Of a stretch of 12,239 nt of DNA, positions 1 to 5,780 are shown one piece after another (within the stretch, counting starts at the first letter, position 1; each line of letters opens with the position of its first letter). The position numbers were made by a program, and so were the translations under genes. The DNA is taken from assembly GCA_015654725.1 (NCBI GenBank), contig JAATGI010000070.1, forward strand, positions 1 to 12,239. The letters are read 5' to 3'. Below the pieces are notes generated by a model. It saw only the letters and a program-made list of their open reading frames with translations, was not told where the DNA came from and made no database searches. Source of the DNA: Rhodospirillales bacterium. GTDB lineage: Bacteria; Pseudomonadota; Alphaproteobacteria; ATCC43930; CGMCC-115725.

Positions 1-3
1 ACC

Positions 4-651
4 GTGCGCAATCCCGGCCTCGGCTGGCTGGCGGCGCTGATCTTTTTGCTCGGCATTATCGGTGGCGGGCTGCTGGCGTGGCAGCTCAATCTGTTGCAGG
101 GCCAGATCGCGGCGCTGCAATCGACCGTGGCGCAGAACGCGCAAGTCGCGGGCGCGACCCAGCGGCTCGCCGACGCCGCCACCCAGGCCAACGAAATCAC
201 CAATCAGTCGCTGGTCACCACGATCCGGCCGTGGGTCGGGGTCGAGACCGTCGAAACCGGACCGATCCAGGCCAACCAGCCGCTTAATATCGAGGTCCGG
301 GTGCGTAATTCCGGGCGCACGCCGTCGGACGACGTTCAGGGCCTGTTCCTGGTCTATATCTCGCCGATCGACGCGCCGCCGGCGCTGTTGAACGATCCCT
401 GCGCCAGCTGCGTCAGGAGCGTGGTACTGCCCAACGGCGTCGTTACCTACAAACTGTCGGTGCGCGACAATGTGATGACGCCGGACGAAGTCCAGCGCAT
501 CAAGGATGGCCGCGACACGATGTGGATCGTCGGCCGGCTCGATTATCACGACGGCGAGGGCGACGCCCACACCACCCGCGCCTGCCTGTTCTATCGCACC
601 TCGGGCCTGGTTGAGTTCAGCGCCTGCAGCGACGGGAACTCGGCGAGCTGA
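4..651 (+). CDS. Membrane-anchored periplasmic protein of unknown function
   Basis: I do not recognise a named function. The 215-residue product starts with a short basic stretch and one hydrophobic segment (about residues 7-27). A Gln/Ala-rich segment follows (about 28-70) that could be a short coiled coil. The rest is a probable beta-sandwich-like soluble domain with an RPWVGV motif (75-80), an NSGRTP motif (102-107) and four cysteines (133, 136, 194, 208) that could form disulfides. This RPWV/N-S-G-x-T-P layout is familiar from many uncharacterised proteobacterial single-span proteins. The N-terminal segment would be an uncleaved anchor with the domain in the periplasm. The start used is a GTG at base 4. 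Only three bases precede it and the frame is open to the window edge, so no ribosome binding site can be judged and the gene may begin earlier. It converges on the gene at 711-1340, with a hairpin between them. Confidence 0.7.
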   Translation: MRNPGLGWLAALIFLLGIIGGGLLAWQLNLLQGQIAALQSTVAQNAQVAGATQRLADAATQANEITNQSLVTTIRPWVGVETVETGPIQANQPLNIEVRVRNSGRTPSDDVQGLFLVYISPIDAPPALLNDPCASCVRSVVLPNGVVTYKLSVRDNVMTPDEVQRIKDGRDTMWIVGRLDYHDGEGDAHTTRACLFYRTSGLVEFSACSDGNSAS

Positions 652-654
652 ATT

Positions 655-701
655 CAGGGATCAAGTATCGGATTCTTCCGACCTCCGATCCCTGATCCCT
701 G
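655..701. terminator. Convergent intergenic hairpin, possible bidirectional terminator
   Basis: Between two convergent genes, CAGGGATCA (655-663) is exactly complementary to TGATCCCTG (693-701). Inside it ATCGGA (667-672) pairs with TCCGAT (684-689). This gives an interrupted stem of 15 base pairs closing a small loop. It starts 4 nt after the stop codon at 649-651 and ends 9 nt before the stop codon of the opposite gene. There is no T-run on either side, so intrinsic termination is uncertain. Position and symmetry favour a role at the 3' ends of both transcripts. Confidence 0.5.
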
Positions 702-710
702 TCCTCTGGT

Positions 711-1340
711 TCACATCGGCGGCTTGACGCCGTCCTTTTCCGCGGTGATGGCGAGCGCGGCGAAGCTGCCGTCGGGATTCTTCCGAGCGAAGGCGACAAT
801 GGCGGCGCCGGGCTTGAACAGGCTCTGATCGCCGGGCACGAAAATCACGATCGGCGTCGCGGGATCGATCACGACCTCGAACGTGCCCATGCTGCCGTCT
901 TTGTTCTTGTAGCCGAGATTGAAGGTCTTGCCGTCCGCGCTATCGACCATTCCGCTGACCGCGGCGTTGGTCATGCTGCTGCCCGCGCCCGGGTCGATCG
1001 GACGATGGCCTTCGCCGACGCCGCGCATGGCGTCGGGGAAGATATGGACCTCGGTGGCGTGCTGCTTGCCGTCCTTGCCCGGCACCGCGGTGACGCCGAT
1101 GAAATCGTTCGGTTTGATGTCCGACAGCATGCGCGCGGCGACGCCGCTGATCCTGGTATCGGGGCTCAGCGCCACGGTCTGGTCGCCCATTCCGGTCTTC
1201 ACTACCAGCGTTCCCATGTCGGCTTTCTCGATGGTGCCGCGCACCACGACCGGCGGCCCCGGCGGCGGCTTGTCCTGCGCCAAGGCCGGCACCGCCGCCA
1301 ACGCCAGTAATGCCACGATGACGAGTTTTGCCTGCCTCAT
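711..1340 (-). CDS. Secreted beta-rich protein with two similar halves, unknown function
   Basis: The 209-residue product begins with a clear signal peptide: positively charged MRQAK, a hydrophobic core, and a likely signal peptidase I site after Ala21 (PALA|Q). It is therefore probably periplasmic. The mature protein has two similar beta-rich modules. The first begins near VVRGTIEKAD and the second near AVSGMVDSAD. Each runs through a 'time/thermal-independent' pattern of short strands ending in a KPN/KPG-type turn followed by a hydrophobic strand. This resembles the DUF5666-like OB-type fold seen in secreted bacterial proteins, some of which carry misleading transporter names in databases. 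I see no catalytic motif. The ATG at 1340 was chosen over the upstream TTG/CTG-type extension to 1379 because GGAGGA lies 5 nt upstream (1345-1350) and the signal peptide then begins the protein. It is divergent from the aldehyde dehydrogenase gene. Confidence 0.75.
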   Translation of the reverse strand: MRQAKLVIVALLALAAVPALAQDKPPPGPPVVVRGTIEKADMGTLVVKTGMGDQTVALSPDTRISGVAARMLSDIKPNDFIGVTAVPGKDGKQHATEVHIFPDAMRGVGEGHRPIDPGAGSSMTNAAVSGMVDSADGKTFNLGYKNKDGSMGTFEVVIDPATPIVIFVPGDQSLFKPGAAIVAFARKNPDGSFAALAITAEKDGVKPPM

Positions 1341-1457
1341 GTCTTCCTCCCGATGGTCAAAGCCGCGGCCTTGTAGCATGGCGCCCCGCCGGCCGCGAAT
1401 GACTGGCCGTCACATCCGCGTGAGATTGTTGTAAAAGCGGGGCATGAGGAGGCCGCC
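1341..1457. promoter_or_regulatory. Divergent intergenic region carrying both start sites
   Basis: This 117-base gap separates the starts of two divergent genes, so it must hold both promoters unless one is transcribed from afar. The Shine-Dalgarno sequences are visible at each end: GGAGGA on the minus strand (1345-1350) and AGGAGG on the plus strand (1447-1452). I could not identify a convincing -35/-10 pair. TTGTAAAA near 1430-1437 is the most AT-rich stretch and might be part of a plus-strand -10 region. Confidence 0.35.
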
Positions 1458-2750
1458 ATGATCGAAGCCATCAATCCCACCACCGGCAAGCGCATCGCCG
1501 CTTACGACGAAATGCCCGCCGCCGAGGTAAGCCGCGCCGTCGCCCGCGCCCATGAGGCGTTTCTATCGTGGCGCGGCACCAGCTTCGCGCATCGCGCCGG
1601 GTTGATGCGACGCGCGGGCGCGATCTTGCGCGCCAACGCGCGGGATTACGGCCGGCTCATGGCCGAGGAAATGGGCAAGCCGATCAAGGACGGCGCCGCC
1701 GAGGCCAATAAATCGGCGCTCGGCTGCGACTATTACGCCGAGCACGCGGAACAATTCCTGGCGCCCGAGATCGTGCCGACCGAGGCGCGGAAAAGCCTGA
1801 TCGCGTTTCAGCCCTTGGGCGTGATCCTGGCGGTGATGCCGTGGAATTTCCCGTTCTGGCAGGTGTTCCGCGCCGCGGCACCCGGGTTGATGGCCGGGAA
1901 CGCGATGGTGCTGAAACACGCCTCGAACGTGCCGGGCTGCGCCCTCGCCATCGAAAAGGTTTTCTCGGAAGCCGGCTTCCCCGCCGGCTTGTTCCGCACC
2001 CTGCTGATCGGCAGCAAGGCGGTCGATGCCGTGATCGAGCATCCGCTGGTGCGGGGCGTCACCCTCACCGGCTCGACCGCGGCGGGCCGCGCGGTCGCGG
2101 CCAAGGCCGGCGCCATGCTCAAGAAAACCGTGTTGGAGCTGGGCGGCAGCGACGCCTATGTCATTCTCGACGACGCCGACGTGACGCTTGCCGCCGCGGT
2201 TTCGACCAAGGGCCGGATCGTCAATTCCGGCCAGAGCTGCATCGCCGCCAAGCGCTTCATCGTCACCGACAAGCTGCGCCGCCCGTTCGAGGACGAATTC
2301 GTCAAGCGCATGAGCGCGGTCAAGATGGGCGATCCGTTGGACGAGGCCAACGAGGTCGGGCCGCAGGCGCGCCATGATCTTCGCGACGAACTCCACCGCC
2401 AAGTCCAGGACAGCATCGCCAAGGGCGCACAATGCCTGTTGGGCGGCGCGATCCCCAACAATGCCGGCGCCTTCTATCCGCCCACGGTCCTGACCGGGGT
2501 CAGGCCGGGCATGCCGGCTTATGACGAGGAACTGTTTGGCCCGGTCGCGGCGATCATCCCGGTCAAGGATGAGGAAGCCGCCATCGCCGCCGCCAACGAT
2601 TCGGCCTTCGGGCTGGGCGGCGCGATCATCACCCGCGATCTGGCGCGCGCGGAAAAGCTCGCCATCGAACGGATCGAGAGCGGCACCGTGTTTATCAATG
2701 ACGCGGTGCGCTCCGACCCGCGCCTGCCCTTCGGCGGGGTGAAAGATTAG
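1458..2750 (+). CDS. sad: Sad/YneI-type succinate-semialdehyde dehydrogenase, cut by an amber codon
   Basis: The 430-residue product belongs to the NAD(P)-dependent aldehyde dehydrogenase superfamily. It is closest in motif wording to E. coli Sad (YneI), which oxidises succinate semialdehyde to succinate in 4-aminobutyrate breakdown. Visible family landmarks are the MPWNFP block with the oxyanion Asn130, cofactor-binding Lys153, the TGS loop (204-206), general-base Glu227 in LELGG, nucleophile Cys261 in GQSC, and EELFGP (357-362). The ATG at 1458 has AGGAGG 5 nt upstream. The frame stops at TAG (2748-2750) directly after PFGGVKD. In relatives a serine follows here, then G-[YF]-G-R-E-L. That conserved tail is present in the same frame from 2751 to 2822. 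All catalytic residues remain, but the last roughly 24 residues, including the C-terminal oligomerisation strand of the family, are lost unless the amber codon is read through. Substrate assignment is by family resemblance. Alternatives are a sequencing error, a decaying gene or a tolerated truncation. Confidence 0.85.
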   Translation: MIEAINPTTGKRIAAYDEMPAAEVSRAVARAHEAFLSWRGTSFAHRAGLMRRAGAILRANARDYGRLMAEEMGKPIKDGAAEANKSALGCDYYAEHAEQFLAPEIVPTEARKSLIAFQPLGVILAVMPWNFPFWQVFRAAAPGLMAGNAMVLKHASNVPGCALAIEKVFSEAGFPAGLFRTLLIGSKAVDAVIEHPLVRGVTLTGSTAAGRAVAAKAGAMLKKTVLELGGSDAYVILDDADVTLAAAVSTKGRIVNSGQSCIAAKRFIVTDKLRRPFEDEFVKRMSAVKMGDPLDEANEVGPQARHDLRDELHRQVQDSIAKGAQCLLGGAIPNNAGAFYPPTVLTGVRPGMPAYDEELFGPVAAIIPVKDEEAAIAAANDSAFGLGGAIITRDLARAEKLAIERIESGTVFINDAVRSDPRLPFGGVKD

Positions 2751-2822
2751 GGCTATGGCCGCGAGCTTTCAGCCTACGGCATCAAGGAATTCGTCAATAT
2801 CAAGACGGTGGTGATCGCCTAG
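2748..2822 (+). pseudogene. Severed C-terminal tail of the aldehyde dehydrogenase
   Basis: The bases after the TAG continue in the same frame as the dehydrogenase and encode GYGRELSAYGIKEF followed by VNIKTVVIA, then a TAG at 2820-2822. This matches the expected C-terminus of Sad/YneI-type enzymes (compare the E. coli pattern SGFGRELS...EFCNIQTV). No frameshift is needed: one base change from a TCG serine codon to TAG would explain the interruption. Full read-through length would be 454 residues, close to the 462 of E. coli Sad. The tail has no start codon or ribosome binding site of its own. Confidence 0.85.
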
Positions 2823-3211
2823 CGGTTCAGCGGCGGCAATTCGCGGGCGTCGATCGGCGGCGGGTCGCCGGCGCTGGGCAGCACCGGGGCGGCCGAGGCG
2901 ACATCGGTGCGCGCCACCCGCGTCGCCACCGCCACGGATTTGACCGGTGGCGGCCAGTGATCGTTTGGCGGCGCCAGTATTTCCAGCGCCGCCGCCGAAG
3001 CCGGCAGGCGTGGCGCGGTGCCGGCGAAATAGGCGCCGAGCGCGATCCCGGCGATGGCGACCAGGGAGAGGCCGGCGCCCGAAAGGAAGACGATCCGGCC
3101 GAGATCGTGGCCGGCCGAGACCCGATGCAATCCGGCCAAGGCCAATCGCGTCCTGGCGAGAGCGGCATAAACGGCGGCGACCGGATCGAAGAAATAAAGA
3201 CTGCGAATCAT
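2819..3211 (-). CDS. Small single-span membrane protein, unknown
   Basis: I do not recognise this gene. The 130-residue product has a mildly hydrophobic N-terminus (MIRSLYFFDPVAAVYAAL), one clear membrane segment (about residues 39-63) and a Pro/Ala-rich, low-complexity C-terminal tail ending PPLNR. An inner-membrane anchor with an extracytoplasmic tail is likely. I chose the ATG at 3211. A TTG at 3250 would add 13 residues. Neither has a good Shine-Dalgarno sequence, so the start is unsure. Its stop codon shares the CTAG at 2819-2822 with the read-through end of the convergent dehydrogenase. The AT-rich stretch upstream (about 3245-3281) is a probable promoter region. Confidence 0.6.
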   Translation of the reverse strand: MIRSLYFFDPVAAVYAALARTRLALAGLHRVSAGHDLGRIVFLSGAGLSLVAIAGIALGAYFAGTAPRLPASAAALEILAPPNDHWPPPVKSVAVATRVARTDVASAAPVLPSAGDPPPIDARELPPLNR

Positions 3212-3244
3212 GACGACAAATGTAACGCGCCGGTACCGCGTTGG

Positions 3245-3281
3245 TTTCAAATTAATTCGTGAATATATCGTCGAAATTTCG
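3245..3281 (-). promoter_or_regulatory. AT-rich probable promoter region with a 10-bp palindrome
   Basis: This is the most AT-rich patch nearby and lies between the lipid kinase terminator and the start of the small membrane protein gene. On the minus strand it reads a TATATT box followed by TTAATT. A perfect palindrome, CGAAATTTCG, occupies 3272-3281 just upstream of the TATATT. TATATT could be the -10 element, but no good -35 sits 16-18 nt upstream. The palindrome could be a regulator site or simply flank the terminator. Confidence 0.35.
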
Positions 3282-3310
3282 CCGACTGTGTCGCGCCGGA
3301 CACAATCGGC
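3281..3310 (-). terminator. Strong hairpin at the end of the lipid kinase gene
   Basis: Two 12-nt arms (3281-3292 and 3299-3310) are complementary except at one position and enclose a 6-nt loop. The outer arm overlaps the last base of the kinase stop codon (3310-3312). On the minus strand the stem is followed by GAAATTTCG rather than a long T-run, so it is an imperfect intrinsic terminator. The stem is long and GC-rich, and the position immediately after the stop codon fits transcript 3'-end formation. Confidence 0.6.
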
Positions 3311-4206
3311 TAGTCGAGCGCCGCGCCCACCAACGCCAAGGGCCGTTCGGCCAGTCCCACCAAAAGCGGCAACATCGCGGCGAGATCGCCATCGGCCTGC
3401 ACCGCCTCGCCCGCGGGACCGGAGACCACGACCCGGCGCGCCTCGATGACGCGGACATCCTTAAGCCGGTCGAGCCGCCCCCGCGCGATCGCCACCGCGT
3501 AGCGCAGCACGTTCCAACGCCCGGGCCGCTCCAACAGCACGACTTGAAGCGACGGCTCGGTCAGGCGCGCGTCGCGGGCGAGCACGAATCGCCCGCCATA
3601 ATAGTGGCCGTTGGCGATCACCGCCGCCGCGACTTGATAGCGCCGGCCATCGATCTCGAGCTCGTAACGCGCCGCCCGGTAACGCCACAGCGCGCTCACG
3701 GCGCTCGCCACATAGGCGAGCTTGCCGGCGATGCGCTTCAAGCGCAGATCGATGCTCTCGACGATGCGGGCATCGATCCCGACGCCGACCATCATGGCGA
3801 AGCGGCGGTCATTGGCCTGTCCGAGATAGACCGGATGCGCCGTGCCGGCGGCGATGGCCTCGGCCAGCTCGCGCGCGCGCCGGCGCAACCCGATCTCGCC
3901 CGCAAGCACATTCGCGGTGCCGAGCGGAATCAGCGCCAAGGGCAGAACGCTGTCCCTCAAGCCGTTGATGACTTCGTTGATGGTGCCGTCGCCGCCGGCC
4001 GCGACCACGAGATCGAAGCGAGCGGGATCGCTCGCCCGCGCCAACGCCTCGGCGTCGCCGCGCGCGCCGGTCTCGCGCAAAGTGACGGCGCAGCCGCGAG
4101 CTTGCAGGGCGGCGAGCACGCGGCGCAGGAAGCGGCGCCGGCGCCAGCCCGCGACCGGGTTGAAGATCACCAGCACCCGGCGATGGCGGGGAGATTCGAG
4201 CGGCAC
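3310..4206 (-). CDS. Diacylglycerol kinase-family lipid kinase (DagK/YegS-like)
   Basis: The 298-residue product has the full layout of the DAGK catalytic family, which phosphorylates diacylglycerol or related lipids using ATP at the inner face of the membrane. Visible motifs are FNPVAG near the N-terminus (15-20), the nucleotide-binding GGDGT (71-75) followed by INEVINGL, PLGTANVLA (94-102), GVGIDA (141-146) and the late ADGD motif (271-274), equivalent to the usual DGE. The length is normal for bacterial YegS/DgkB-type kinases. The start is a GTG at 4206 with an AGGGG-like sequence about 7 nt upstream. The gene is divergent from the EthD-like gene and ends in a strong hairpin. The exact lipid substrate cannot be read from the sequence: diacylglycerol, phosphatidylglycerol and sphingoid-like lipids are all known in the family. 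Confidence 0.88.
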   Translation of the reverse strand: MPLESPRHRRVLVIFNPVAGWRRRRFLRRVLAALQARGCAVTLRETGARGDAEALARASDPARFDLVVAAGGDGTINEVINGLRDSVLPLALIPLGTANVLAGEIGLRRRARELAEAIAAGTAHPVYLGQANDRRFAMMVGVGIDARIVESIDLRLKRIAGKLAYVASAVSALWRYRAARYELEIDGRRYQVAAAVIANGHYYGGRFVLARDARLTEPSLQVVLLERPGRWNVLRYAVAIARGRLDRLKDVRVIEARRVVVSGPAGEAVQADGDLAAMLPLLVGLAERPLALVGAALD

Positions 4207-4288
4207 GCGGCGGCCCCTGGATAGAAGCGGCGCCCTTCTGTCACGAATCGGCTATAGTGTCACCGCATTCCGCGAATGGGAGGTCAAC

Positions 4289-4597
4289 ATGCTTCGCTGT
4301 ACGGTGCTTTACCCCAACAAGAACGGGGCCAAGTTCGATTTCGATTATTACATCAAGAAACATATTCCGTTCGCCAACGAGGCCTTCGGCCTGGGCGGCG
4401 GCGGGTTCAAAGTCAGCAAGGGCCTGCCGGGTCCGGACGGTTCTGCCCCCGTCTATTTGTGCATCGCCACGGCCGAGATCGCTTCGCCCGAGGCGTTCGC
4501 CGCGCGCATGCAGGCGAGCGGCGCCAAGGTGGCGGCCGATGTACCCAACTACACCGACATCACCCCGGTGGTTCAGATGGCGGAAGTTCTCCTCTGA
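4289..4597 (+). CDS. EthD-like dimeric alpha/beta-barrel protein
   Basis: The 102-residue product matches small EthD-type proteins of the ferredoxin-like dimeric alpha/beta-barrel fold. The N-terminal strand CTVLYPN is followed by FDFDYYIKKHIP, the usual F-D-x-x-Y-Y-x-x-x-H-x-P signature with conserved His25. A late strand/helix pair ends NYTDITPVVQMAEVLL. Family members include EthD, needed for ETBE degradation by a cytochrome P450 system, but most stand-alone copies have no known role. There is no P450 or ring-cleavage gene nearby to suggest one. The ATG at 4289 has GGGAGG (4278-4283) 5 nt upstream. An upstream extension of the frame to 3842 is antisense to the lipid kinase and is not used. 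TATAGT at 4253-4258 could be a -10 box, without a recognisable -35. TGTCAC is repeated at 4239-4244 and 4258-4263. Confidence 0.8.
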   Translation: MLRCTVLYPNKNGAKFDFDYYIKKHIPFANEAFGLGGGGFKVSKGLPGPDGSAPVYLCIATAEIASPEAFAARMQASGAKVAADVPNYTDITPVVQMAEVLL

Positions 4598-4610
4598 TTC
4601 GGAACGGCGG

Positions 4611-4647
4611 CACGCGGATTGAGTAGCGGTTTCCGCGTGAGCCTTTT
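4611..4647 (+). terminator. Probable intrinsic terminator between convergent genes
   Basis: CACGCGGA (4611-4618) is exactly complementary to TCCGCGTG (4632-4639), with a 13-nt loop. It is followed four bases later by TTTT (4644-4647). It begins 13 nt after the EthD-like stop codon and ends at the stop codon of the convergent marC gene. The T-run is on the plus strand, so it best serves the EthD-like gene, although the stem is symmetric. Confidence 0.6.
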
Positions 4648-5273
4648 CAAGACCGCGGCCAGCCCTGCGCCAGTCCGTCGAGCACGAACTGGGCGGCAAG
4701 CGCCGCGAGGATGATGCCGAGGACGCGGCTCACGACATTGGCGCCGGTGACACCCATGAGCCGCGTCACCCGGTCGGCGTAGAGCAAGCCCAACAACGCC
4801 AGCGCCAGCACCGCCGCCAGCGCCGCGATCACCAAGGCCGCGTCGGCGGGTGTCGCCGCGCGTTCCATCAACAGCACGATCGAGGTCAGCGCGCCCGGCC
4901 CCGACAATAGCGGAAAGGCCAGCGGAAACACCGCGATGTCGTGGCGCTGGCTCGCCTCGGCCTGCTCCGGCCCGGTCGGGCTGCGGATACCGGACGGCCG
5001 CGCGAACACCATGTCGATCGACAACAGGAACAAGAGAATGCCGCCCGCGATCCTAAGCGCCGGCAGCGAAATGCCGAGCGCCTGCAGGAGGGCAGCGCCG
5101 GCAAAGGCGAAGACGAGCATCAGAATCGCCGCGACCGCGGTGGCGCGCCAGGCGATCGAGCGCCGCGGCTCCGCCGACATGCCGCGCGTCAGGCTGCCCG
5201 CGATCACGGCGACGCCGACCGGATCGAGCACGACGAACAGCGTGACAAAGCTGGAAGCGAGGGCGAAGAGCAT
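4647..5273 (-). CDS. marC: MarC-family integral membrane protein
   Basis: The 208-residue product is a MarC/UPF0056-type inner-membrane protein with about six membrane segments. Family landmarks are FVVLDPVG near the N-terminus (13-20), FPLLSGPGALTS (120-131) and the last block GVTGANVVSRVLGIILAALA (174-193). The length is typical. MarC was once linked to multiple antibiotic resistance, but that role was not confirmed and the function remains unclear. Small-molecule export is often suggested. The ATG at 5273 is preceded in frame by a CTG and then a TAG, so the start cannot lie much further upstream. The nearest AGGAGG is 13 nt away, which is longer than ideal and might favour the CTG at 5276. 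That Shine-Dalgarno lies inside a hairpin. The gene follows the DUF4258/DUF2283 pair by about 47 nt and may be the last gene of the operon. Confidence 0.85.
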   Translation of the reverse strand: MLFALASSFVTLFVVLDPVGVAVIAGSLTRGMSAEPRRSIAWRATAVAAILMLVFAFAGAALLQALGISLPALRIAGGILLFLLSIDMVFARPSGIRSPTGPEQAEASQRHDIAVFPLAFPLLSGPGALTSIVLLMERAATPADAALVIAALAAVLALALLGLLYADRVTRLMGVTGANVVSRVLGIILAALAAQFVLDGLAQGWPRS

Positions 5274-5285
5274 CAGCGCCTATAA

Positions 5286-5310
5286 TCCTCCTCTGCCAGA
5301 CCGAGAGGAG
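5286..5310 (-). promoter_or_regulatory. Hairpin over the marC ribosome binding site
   Basis: On the minus strand, CTCCTCT (5310-5304) pairs perfectly with AGAGGAG (5294-5288), with a 9-nt loop between them. The second arm includes most of the AGGAGG (5291-5286) that is the only good Shine-Dalgarno sequence for marC. Folding would therefore hide the ribosome binding site. It could equally be a weak 3' hairpin for the upstream DUF2283 gene. There is no T-run after it, which makes a terminator less likely. Confidence 0.45.
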
Positions 5311-5320
5311 ATAACGCGCT

Positions 5321-5521
5321 TCAAGCGACTTCGAAATTCATTTGCGCGAGCTGGGCATCGGGGAGCTTTTCTTGCACATCCAGCACTTCAATGCCGACGA
5401 CGCGGTTCTGGGCATCGAAATCCAGCACCAGGCCGGGACGGACTTCTTCCGACTCGACGATCGGCGCATCATCGAGCCGGATATAAAGCGCGTCGTCCGA
5501 ACGGTCGAAACGAATCTTCAT
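5321..5521 (-). CDS. DUF2283 protein, probable antitoxin-like partner
   Basis: The 66-residue product matches the small DUF2283 family. It opens MKIRFDRSDDALYIRL and has the characteristic pattern of E-V-x-P-G-L-V-L-D-F-D (26-36) and VVGIEVLDV (41-49). Family members are about 60-75 residues long and are often encoded next to DUF4258 proteins, where an antitoxin-like role has been proposed. The start ATG overlaps the DUF4258 stop codon as ATGA (5518-5521). GAGG (minus strand of 5525-5528) is a few bases upstream, so the two proteins are translationally coupled. The acidic, compact sequence suits a toxin-binding partner, but it has no recognisable DNA-binding domain, so autoregulation is doubtful. 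Confidence 0.8.
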   Translation of the reverse strand: MKIRFDRSDDALYIRLDDAPIVESEEVRPGLVLDFDAQNRVVGIEVLDVQEKLPDAQLAQMNFEVA

Positions 5522-5775
5522 GGACCTCGCCTCAATTTAGCCCTACCGCGATCGAAAAAAGCCGTTATGACACGCTTCTCGTTCGCAACTTCGGAGTATA
5601 CCACACGCAACAGCCGATTGCCGAATTCCGGTATGCGCGCAAACGCCAACATCCGGTCGGGATAGGTTTTGTCCGCTTCGATCCATTCCGGCGCAGCGAG
5701 CACCCGCCGGACCCACTCCTCTTTAATTCTGCGTTCGTCAATCGACGCGCGCGCGTGCTGGATGAAAACGATCAC
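5518..5775 (-). CDS. DUF4258 protein, probable RelE-like toxin partner
   Basis: The 85-residue product fits DUF4258, a small family with a predicted RelE/ParE-like fold. It has the expected N-terminal F-x-x-H-A-x-x-x-x-x-x-R pattern (FIQHARASIDERRI, residues 4-17), a helix ending in VRRVLAAPEW, and C-terminal strands LLRVVYSEV and KRVITAFFD. The C-terminus is basic. The start is a GTG at 5775, only 5 nt after the stop codon of the upstream dehydrogenase, with GGGGGAG and GAG sequences inside the end of that gene. The stop overlaps the DUF2283 start by 4 nt. Toxin function is inferred from family and pairing and is not shown here. Such pairs may also act as non-toxic stress modules. Confidence 0.78.
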   Translation of the reverse strand: MIVFIQHARASIDERRIKEEWVRRVLAAPEWIEADKTYPDRMLAFARIPEFGNRLLRVVYSEVANEKRVITAFFDRGRAKLRRGP

Positions 5776-5780
5776 CGAAC

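Noticed and set aside
1563..2432. Antisense frame of 289 codons within the aldehyde dehydrogenase
   Set aside because: The sense strand has all aldehyde dehydrogenase catalytic motifs; the antisense product has no family signature and arises from GC-rich codon bias.
3259..4224. Long open frame (321 codons) on the plus strand, antisense to the lipid kinase
   Set aside because: The minus-strand frame holds a complete GGDGT lipid kinase; the plus frame is Arg/His/Ala-rich and runs through the kinase terminator hairpin.
3842..4597. Longer version of the EthD-like protein starting at 3842
   Set aside because: The added 149 residues are antisense to the lipid kinase; the ATG at 4289 has GGGAGG at the right distance and starts the family domain.
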